From assembly GCA_020744225.1 (NCBI GenBank), contig JAGMWG010000003.1, positions 992,001 through 1,056,000 of the forward strand: DNA of 64,000 nucleotides, written 5' to 3'. Within the stretch, counting starts at the first letter, position 1, and the number at the start of each line of letters is the position of its first letter. This document shows, in pieces, positions 55,701 through 64,000 of the stretch. The stretch comes from Paraphoma chrysanthemicola (lineage: Eukaryota; Ascomycota; Dothideomycetes; Pleosporales; Phaeosphaeriaceae). The translations under genes were made by a program, and so were the position numbers. A model generated the notes under the pieces. It was given only the letters and a program-made list of their open reading frames with translations. It had not been told where the DNA came from and did no database searches.

Positions 55701-58437
55701 TTGAGGATCGCGCGCAGTGATCAATCGAACAATTGGCTGGCGGAATGAATACTGTTAATTTCGTCCTATAGGTCGTGCGCGAAATCTTGCAGCAGATAGA
55801 ATTGCACAGTCGTCGCTCTTCCCAAGCGCGGAGGGTTTTTGTTGCCAATTCGAACGCTGCTCGGACTTCGTATCAAGTTAGAAGACCGTTCAAGTCATGC
55901 CAGTCATGCCGTGACATATTTGCATTTCCTCCGGTGACAACTTTGTGGAGATGCCATTTCGGACACTTGTTTCAGGTCCAGGTGCTATAGAGTTCGACCA
56001 TGCCTGTGTCATCGCCTCTTAGGGAACATCAGCATGCCTCCCACAGTGTTGGGACCGGCGCTACGTTGCACTGCGCACTCAGCTTCACATTGTCCATGCG
56101 CCTGTGTCTTGAACAGTCGACTCCTGCGAGGTTCGCAGGGTACACGGTGTCGCACAAGCTGTCACAAACCGCAGTTCAGCGAGGACACTAATACTCCCAA
56201 GGTTTGTCCCAATACCATGGTCCTGACCTTCTAGTCTAGTCTCTGTTAACGTCAGGAACTACCTGTGGGTATCTGTGCCCTAGATCCAATGTGGGATCTA
56301 TCTCGTGTGCGCCAGTGCGTACTATTAGCGTGGGCATAAGTCATCGAGTCTGCGTCATCTGCAGGGCATTGAAACCGTCTGCAGATCAACCGCCATAGTC
56401 TCAGAATCACTCAAAAGACTATTGATGGCTCTGTTCCCCGATCTCGTGTTCTCCTTGGTCCAGATTTGACGTTGGGGGCTGCTCAACAGGTTTCGCCTCA
56501 CGGCAGGATCAGCTTGAGCCTCATGTTCCTGACGCGGTTCTCACATTGTTGGTATGCAAAGGATCGTGCCCACGCAGTCCAGACTGGGAAAATGACTCGG
56601 ACTTCTCAGACACAGTCGCAAGTTAATACGCACCCAAAACATCGCTCTTACTGCGACACACAACAGCAGAAATCAGATAGCCGCTTGATGGAGTAATTCG
56701 CATTGCGAACTATGCCCATAAAACGTTCACTGGCTCTGCTGAAGCCAGTACCACGAGACCGCCCACGTAGATGCACAAGGCTCAGTGGGATACGAGACAC
56801 AAAAACGCCCCGATCGTCTCGGAACCCGACAATCGACGCTTCCGCACCAAACCTCCGGATCGAACAGCATGGGTGCATGATAACGTGATTTGACCACTGG
56901 AGAAACCGCGTTGCGCCTGAATGACCGTTTCGATGATCACTGGCAGGCCGATAAACCACCGTCAGCCCTCAATAACGGCAATGATGTGGACCTATCCTAT
57001 CTGGAAGCTGACTTGGCTTCGCTGACCGAAAGGGAACGCAGGTCTGATAGATCTGGATTCAATCGCCTTCTCAGCTTGGTCTTAGACCAGGTTCTGCCAT
57101 GATCTGGGCAGTCTGACTCGAGCACATGACATACTGCCATCTTATGGCAGCGCTTTTTCCCAACCTGCCTCTGCCGGCAGTGTTCACTCTCCACCGCCTT
57201 AGACCGATTCGACTTTTCACTACCTCTTCTCCGCCTGTCATCATAACGTTTGTATGCAGCGCGCCGAATTCAGTACTGCCCATTCCTTGATGTTAGTGTC
57301 TTGAGGAAGCTTTTGACACGATCGAATCACCATCCCGCTGCTTTACCATCAAAGAGGGATAAAGTATGACCAAATTATGTACTGTGCGTAATTGAACCAT
57401 GTCAAGCTTCTGTCACGTTCCTTGCCGCTCGTTCAGCAGAGAAAACACATGTGGTGTTCGTCAGTGTTATTAGGATATAACTAGGAGGTCGGACGAAGTC
57501 ATAAAAACTGCGTTGGCTTCTGAACCACCCCCCCCTCACAATGCACTCTTTTGAAAGATGGTATGAGGTAATACACAGCTACGTTGCTAAGATGACGGTG
57601 TACAGTTTGCGCTCGACTTTCCGACATGTTTGTGCTAATATGGGTGCAAGCTGGCCAACATTCCCGTCACCCTGAAGACGACATGACACTCGGAAACGCA
57701 GTTACAAACAGTATGCTAATGCGCAATTGTCTCAATACATGTTTTTACATGAGTAGGGGCAGTCGAGTTTCGACGACGCAATTCGAAACTTGTCATTTCA
57801 CGACCTAGTTCTGCGGCTGAACAAAACCTTCCGCTTCTCACCTTTGGACATAATCCTGTTCCGGAAATGCGCCAATAACAAACCGGAATGCGCGTCTACG
57901 ATTCTGGATGTTTTCGGACGCAGTACTACAGCACATGACTCAAGTCGGCTTTACGCATCAACGTCTACGGGGAAATTGGCCCGTTGTTCATGCAAGATGG
58001 GCCCGTCTGACGCTGCCGTGCTTCGTCCCGGCGGCGAGGTGCAGCACGAGCAGGTTGTGCCCCGGAATCTTATGTGCATGACGAAATGTAGAAACTGTCC
58101 CTGGCGCGCATGACACATGTGGCAGATGGTGTGTTCGTCTACTCTGGAGCCGCGTCGTGAGGTTGTGAGGCGAAAGTTTGAGGCGGGAAGCAGAAATCAG
58201 CCTGCCCCGCCGGATCCGGGCATGCATACTTCTGGGTGTACAGCCATCATATCAAAAGATCTTGTGATGCCGATGGCCCAATAGTGTTGTCGGTGTACCT
58301 GAAGCTTCACGTTGGGGTCAATTGGTTCGCCGCGCACTCTTCAGCCTTGTCTTGGCGCTCCGTTGCCCCTCCAAAATTTTGGTGTTAGCGCGTCTGCTGC
58401 ACCTCGACTGACGCATAGCATCGCTCCCCACTTGGGA
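52755..58437. other. Second gene desert, upstream of velvet-like gene and ArgRS
   Basis: About 5.7 kb with no supported gene. 53.2-54.9 kb is GC-rich with mutually exclusive short frames. 55-58 kb has average composition, with a C9 run at 57527-57535 as the only simple repeat. No transposon end, tRNA or rRNA was recognised by eye. Confidence 0.55.
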
Positions 58438-60811
58438 ATGCAGCAAAGCCTGGCCCGTAGCAGTGTCAAACTCTTCAATAATTCTCTTCCTCGTTGTTTT
58501 GTGAGGCCGCTGGCGACTCATTGCCCTTCTTTGACTCACAGCCAGCCAGTCAGAACAGTCATCCCGCCCTATACAAGAGCTGCCACCCCGCAATTGCGCC
58601 CATATAAACATTCACAGTCACTGTTCACAGGCCAACAATTAGCCTTCCAACACAGCTGTCGCAACCCACCACAGACATCAACAACTCATCGACACTACTC
58701 GCAGATTGACAACACACCTTTCAGGCCATTCCGCTACTTTGACGCGTCGGCGCGCTCAGCCATCGCCATGGAGGACCTCACCAACACGCTCTTGACACTC
58801 GGTCTCGACACCGTCCCGCAAGAACCCAACACATATCCCGCCCTGAATCCGTTCGACATATACCGAAGCCACATCACAGAGCTACTGTCCCAAGTGTCTG
58901 GCGTCGACAAGCACGTTATATACCCCACACTGTCATGGACGGCAAAGCCCGAGCACGGCGACCTGCAATTGGCAGTGCCGGCATTGCGTATCAAGAAGAA
59001 GCCGGATGAGATGAAGGCGTGGGCACAGGAGCTGGCAGACAAGTTCCCGGAAACGCCCCTAGTCAAGAAGCCCATTGTCACGAACACCGCCCTGGGCTTC
59101 TTTTTCAAGCCGGAACCCCTCACATCCCTCGTCGTACCAATGGTCATCAAGTCCGGCCCCAGCTATGGCTTCAACAAGAACCTCGGCCTTCGCAATCCCC
59201 TCGACCCTTCATCCGGCGCAAAGAAGATGATTGTCGAATTCAGCTCTCCCAACATTGCGAAGCCGTTCCACGCCGGTCACCTGCGAAGTACAATCATTGG
59301 CGGATTCCTCGCGAATTTGTACGAGGGGGCGGGATGGGACGTTGTTCGCATGAACTATCTTGGCGACTGGGGCAAGCAATACGGTGTGCTGGCCATCGGA
59401 TTTGACCTGTTTGGCAATGAGGACGAGTTGGTTAAGAACCCCATCGGTCACCTCTACGACATCTACGTCAAAGTCAGCAGCATCCAGCACGAAGAAGCCG
59501 AACAAGTCAAGGCGCTCAAGGCCGAGGTTGCGAAGCTGAAAGAGGAGGGCAAGGATGCGTCAGAGCAAGAAGCCAAGATCAAGAAGATTGAGACTGAGGG
59601 CATCGATGAGCAGGCTAGGAAGTACTTCAAGGGCATGGTCGATGGCGAGCCTAAGGCGCTCGGCATCTGGAAGCGCTTTAGGGTAAATGATCACTCCCTG
59701 TGGAATATCCAAGCAGATTGCTAATACAGACAGGACCTATCAATCGAGAAGTACAAGGCAACATATGCCCGACTGAACATCCGCTACGACGACTACAGTG
59801 GAGAGTCGCAAGTCAAGGATGAGAGCATGGATCTAGCTGCTAAGATTATGTGGGAGAAGAAAGTATGCGAGGACTCTGATGGTGCTGTCATCGTCGACTT
59901 GACCAAGCACTCAAAGAAATTGGGCAAGGCAGTCGTCAAGAAGAAGGATGGCACATCGTTATACCTCACCCGAGATATCGGCGAGGCCATCCAGCGTGTG
60001 GAGAAGTACAACTTTGAGTATGTGGGCTGCACACCTTGAAACAAAGCTTGACTAATGAATGAATAGCAAGATGATCTACGTCGTCGCCTCACAACAAGAT
60101 CTTCATCTTGCCCAACTCTTCAAAATCGAAGAGCTCATGGGTCGCAAGGACATCTCCGACAAATGTCAGCACATCAACTTCGGCATGGTGCTTGGCATGA
60201 GTACTCGCAAAGGCACCGCAAAGTTCCTCGACGACATCCTTCGCGACGTCGGCGAGAAAATGCACGACGTCATGCGTGGCAACCAGGCCAAATACGAACA
60301 AGTCGACGACCCAGAAAAGACAGCTGACACGCTCGGTATTTCGGCCGTCATGGTGCAGGACATGAAGGGCAAGCGCATCAACAATTACACCTTCGACATG
60401 GATCGTATGACTTCATTCGAAGGCGACACCGGTCCATATTTGCAGTATGCACACGCCCGTCTGTGCTCCATCTACCGCAAAGCCGTCACCGCAGACCCAT
60501 CGCTTGCCGATCTTGATCTAGCGTCGGCAGACCTCTCGCTCCTCAAAGAACCACATGCCATCGATCTCGTCAGGCAATTAGCTTCATGGCCAGACACATT
60601 CCTCAACACCATCAAGACACAAGAACCAACTACTGTGCTGACGTACTTGTTCAAGATGGCGCACGCGCTGAGTAGCAGCTATGACCATCTGCAGGTCGTG
60701 GGTAGCGAGAAGAATGTCATGATTGCGAGGTTGGCTTTGTATGTTGCTGCTAGGCAAGTGTTGAATAACGGGATGCGGATATTGGGGCTGAGTCCCGTGG
60801 AGCGGATGTAG
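58438..60811 (+). CDS. Arginyl-tRNA synthetase, probably cytosolic and mitochondrial
   Basis: Exons 58438-59682, 59734-60017 and 60067-60811, with introns of 51 and 49 bp. From the ATG at 58438 the product is 757 residues. A second in-frame ATG at 58768 (MEDLTNT) gives 647 residues, the usual cytosolic length. The first 110 residues are rich in Arg, Ser and His with few acids and open QQSLARSSVKLFNNSLPRCF, typical of a mitochondrial targeting sequence. The class I signature is PFHAGHLRSTIIGGF (HIGH motif as HAGH), with YLGDWGKQYGVL after it. KMSK is replaced by a MSTRKG-type loop, and the DALR anticodon-binding region ends LGLSPVERM. It charges tRNA-Arg. Two-compartment use through two starts is inferred. 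Confidence 0.9.
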
Positions 60812-61073
60812 AGAGTTGACTTTAGGAAACGAAGGGAGAGAAAAGAAGTAGCTGACTAGTCGCGCTCTACGGAGACGTGAAATCGATGACTAGATGATTG
60901 GTTGTACCGATATTGTCGGAGGGAATACAAAAGCAACATTTTTAATTAATTCATTGCCTCATGCGTGACTGACTTGATTCTATCCGAATTATGCAACCCG
61001 TCTCATCGTCAACCATCACCTCATTCCTATCATGCAATCGCCAACCTCCGAACGCCAACGTGTCTAAAATCGT

Positions 61074-64000
61074 CTAGAAGTTTCCTACAACCCTCTTCAC
61101 CATTTTCCTCATGCCCTCACCCGTAACCTGCACACTTCCCTCCAATTCCGCGCTCCTCAGCACTTCCAAGAACTCGCTGTTCTCAACTTGCTCGCTCGCG
61201 CCCTCGCGGACCTTCTTGATCAGATCTGCTAGCCTCACACTCTGACCCGCAGAGCCGAGCTCATCAATCGCACCAAGAACAGCGCGCTTGAGATCGTCCT
61301 TTCTGCGGCGATCGCTGGATGATGTGCCTTCAGTGAGCAGCGACATGTCGATCAGACCTGTCCTGGCGTCTGTAGCAGCTTGCTTGAGTGCAGACTTGAT
61401 GAGGCGCACGGCTTCGTTGACGTCGTCGGCTGTGACTTCTTCGCTGAGACGCATTTTCGCGTGAGCTTCTGCGAGACGAATCATGCTCTCCAGCTGTCTC
61501 GTGGTAGCTGTGATTCTACGTTCTTGCGAGCGAATGTCTGCACCAAGAGCACGCATGGCGACGTATGCGTCAACCAGCGCTTTCTGGGCTGGGTCGGTGA
61601 TCTTAGGGTGGATGTTGGATCGTGCATAGGAAATATATGCGGTCAAGAATTCGATGGAGAGGATCTCGTTCTTGGATGCGTTGTCAGGCGCATCTTCGAG
61701 GTACATGCCAACTAAGTGGCGAGCCAGACGACGGTCGTTTTGCTCATCGATGCGATCGAGGACGAGGTACACGAGATCGAAACGCGACAGGAGCGTTGGT
61801 GGAAGGTCGATGTTCTGAGGAACTGGAAGGTTGACATTATACTTTGAGCCGATAGGATTGGCAGAGGCCAAGATCGATGTTCGAGCATTCAGAGTGGTGA
61901 TGATACCGGCCTTCGCAATGGAGACAGTCTGCTGCTCCATAACTTCGTGTAGAACGGAACGAGTTGCTTCAGACATCTTGTCGAACTCGTCGATACAGCA
62001 GACTCCACCGTCGGACAAGACCAAAGCGCCGGACTCGAGGACTAGCTGGCGTGTTTCGGGGTCTCGAGTCACGTAGGCTGTCAGACCAACAGCTGATGAA
62101 CCCTTTCCAGACGTGTAAACACCACGCGGCGCAATCCTGTGCACATACTGCAAAATTTGAGACTTTGCTGTGGATGGATCACCACAGAGCAAAACGTTAA
62201 TATCTCCTCTGTACTTCGGGCTACCACCCTTCTCGAACTGCTTGTTGGTACCACCAAACAGCTGAAGCAAGATGCCTTTCTTGACATCATCTGCCTCGTA
62301 GATACTGGGTGCAAGCGATCGTGACAGTAGATCGTAGACATCTGCGCGGGCGGCGGTAGCTTTGATCTTGTCCTCCTCCTCTTGGGACACTTTGCGAGTC
62401 TCTTGAATATCGCCAGCCGCGTGGTCAGCCATCTCTTGCTCGATTGTTGATACATCGATACCCATGCGCTTCTTGTCGACCTTCTGGATATGCAGTGCAT
62501 CGACATACGTCTTGAAGATGTTCTTCACTGATCGTTGTCGCGGGTTGATCCGGACTTGATTGCATTTGAAGATACCTGTTATCTCCACGCGGTCGCCAGC
62601 TTTGCAAACGTCGACGAGTTCGTCATACGCGCAAAGAGAGACTGAGTGTGGCGTCTGACCATCTGGAACATTGTCTGGCGTTTCCTGAAGTTTGATGACC
62701 TGCTTGTTCGCGAATCCGGAACGATTGTGGATGATCTGCATGGAATTTGGCGACTCGCAGACAGGGCGAGGGCACTTGGTAGGTTCAGTGATCTTACCAC
62801 GGTCAATATCAACGCGCACTGTGTGCTGGCAGACGGAACACTTGAAAAAGGCTATATTGGTCAGCTTGGAAATTTGCCTTCTTCGAAGCATGTCAACTTA
62901 CCATCCTTCATATCTGGAATGATCGGCGTAGTCCTAATGACTAGGCCTTTCACACTGACCAGTTTGTCCATGTCGCCGGGATTCAACTCGCGCAAGTTGA
63001 TAGTCTTGTCCAGACCGAACGGCCTGACATTGTACGTGAGCTGGTCGACTTCATTGACCAAGTTTGGAATCTCTGGGAACGGAGCGGGCGATGGAGCTCC
63101 TGGTGTGGGAGCGTCAGAGCTCAGCATTGGCGGCAAGGAGCTGGAGTCGCGACCTCGTGGTTGCGCGCCACGTTGCTGCTGGGAAAGCTGCAGCCTCGTC
63201 TCTGCCATCTTCTTCTCAGCAAGCTCGAGCATGACATCCTTGATAGCAACATCCATGATTGGGATGATTTCGTTTGGATATGCCTGTAGCTGATGCCAGA
63301 GTTTCCTTGTCGGCGGGTACGCCTTGAGATTGCGAGCGTCCAAGTTGAGAGGGGTAATGCTCAGCTCGAGCATCAACTTCATCATATCAACATATTCACG
63401 GGCCATAGCTGGGTGATCTGCCGGAAGGTTCATGCCCTCCTCTAGCTCGCCATCCTGAATTAGCCGGTATTTGCGCTGAAAGTTCATCAGGAAGTCCTTC
63501 ATAGCGTGTCTGGCATCAACAAGCGATACATTGGTACCCCAAATGACTCGTGAGGAATTGCCGCCGAGCACATCGGCATCTGATGTGTCTGGGTTCAGGT
63601 TCGAGAAGGTAGCAGCATCCGAGACTTCTGGCACAGGAACGCCATTCTCGTCCACAAACAGTCTGCGCCGTCTAGTGGTCGAGCTGGCTCCGAAGACGTC
63701 CGAATGGATATCGCTCCGTCGGTTGCGGGCTGCTGACTCAGAGCCTCGTACAAAGAGGGCGCTGCTGCTGCTTCGAATGTCGGTGTTTTGCGCGTTGCGG
63801 GCTCGGCCTGGGCTGGAGCTGGAGGCGTAGTGAATGGGAGATGAGTCTGCCCGTGTCAGATCTATGTTCAATGGTTAAAAAAAAGAGCATTCTCGTACCT
63901 CCAATGGTCATGCCACTCGCTTTCGGCGTCGCACCGCCATCGTCGCTCTCTGGCGCACCATTCCCTGCCCCTGAACCAGATGCATTGGCGGGGGAGGAGC
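61074..64000 (-). CDS. mcm4: MCM4 (Cdc54), replicative helicase subunit, 5' end outside window
   Basis: Minus strand, exons 61074-62851, 62902-63861 and 63899 to beyond 64000, with introns of 50 and 37 bp. At least 947 residues are visible. A Ser/Gly-rich disordered N-terminal region (GASSTTRRRRLFVDENGVPV) follows the incomplete first exon, as expected for MCM4. Then come the MCM N-terminal OB region and a zinc finger (CSVC and KCPRPVCESP). The AAA+ core has Walker A GDPSTAKSQ, Walker B CCIDEFDKM and arginine finger LLSRFDLV. A winged-helix end follows. MCM4 is part of the MCM2-7 helicase, and its N-terminal tail is a DDK target. The 37-bp intron is unusually short but keeps frame (GASGMTIG joined to LTRADSS). 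Confidence 0.93.

Noticed and set aside
58312..58437. Longer N terminus for arginyl-tRNA synthetase
   Set aside because: The apparent start at 58312 is TTG. The first in-frame ATG is 58438.

Overview
The window looks like nuclear DNA of a filamentous ascomycete (Pezizomycotina), most likely a Dothideomycete. Genes are protein-coding on both strands. Nearly all introns I could place are GT-AG and 37-75 bp long (one is 139 bp). The gene set is fungal: the APSES regulator StuA, a velvet-like protein, fimbrin, coactosin, ATG7, an HST2-type sirtuin, dCMP deaminase, MCM4, and a pogo/Fot1-type DNA transposon. Exon boundaries were worked out by hand from reading frame, splice motifs and protein continuity. 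No transcript data were available.

Layout. 0-5.5 kb: one very long coiled-coil repeat protein. 6.3-9.2 kb: a small Gly/Met-rich gene with its own TATA box, then a complete 1.85-kb pogo-like transposon whose transposase is cut by one stop codon. 9.5-15.7 kb: a hotdog thioesterase divergent from an Mdm1-like PXA/PX protein, then a cytochrome P450 on the minus strand. 15.7-24.2 kb: a gene desert of more than 8 kb that ends in stuA (24.6-26.7 kb). 27.9-39.0 kb: a dense housekeeping block with fimbrin, an F-box protein, coactosin, dCMP deaminase, ATG7 and HST2. 39.4-47.5 kb: an accessory-looking block with an Hsp70-like ATPase, a GIMAP/AIG1-like GTPase with a membrane tail, an uncharacterised coiled-coil protein and a four-TM CorA-like protein. 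48.0-49.1 kb: a secreted DUF4360 protein. 51.8-52.8 kb: a velvet-like protein. 52.8-58.4 kb: a second desert. 58.4-64.0 kb: arginyl-tRNA synthetase and the 5'-incomplete MCM4 gene.

How the genes relate. Most neighbours are independent housekeeping genes. Three divergent pairs share short upstream regions: thioesterase/Mdm1-like, dCMP deaminase/ATG7, and Hsp70-like/GTPase. The two developmental-regulator genes, stuA and the velvet-like gene, each have their 5' side facing one of the two deserts, so these deserts may be long regulatory regions. The best candidate for an undescribed system is the 39.4-47.5 kb block. The most concrete mechanistic oddities are the iteron-bearing transposon ends, possible dual-start proteins (sirtuin and ArgRS), the lipidation-type N terminus of the Gly/Met-rich protein, and a StuA reading frame that stays open far upstream of its first ATG.
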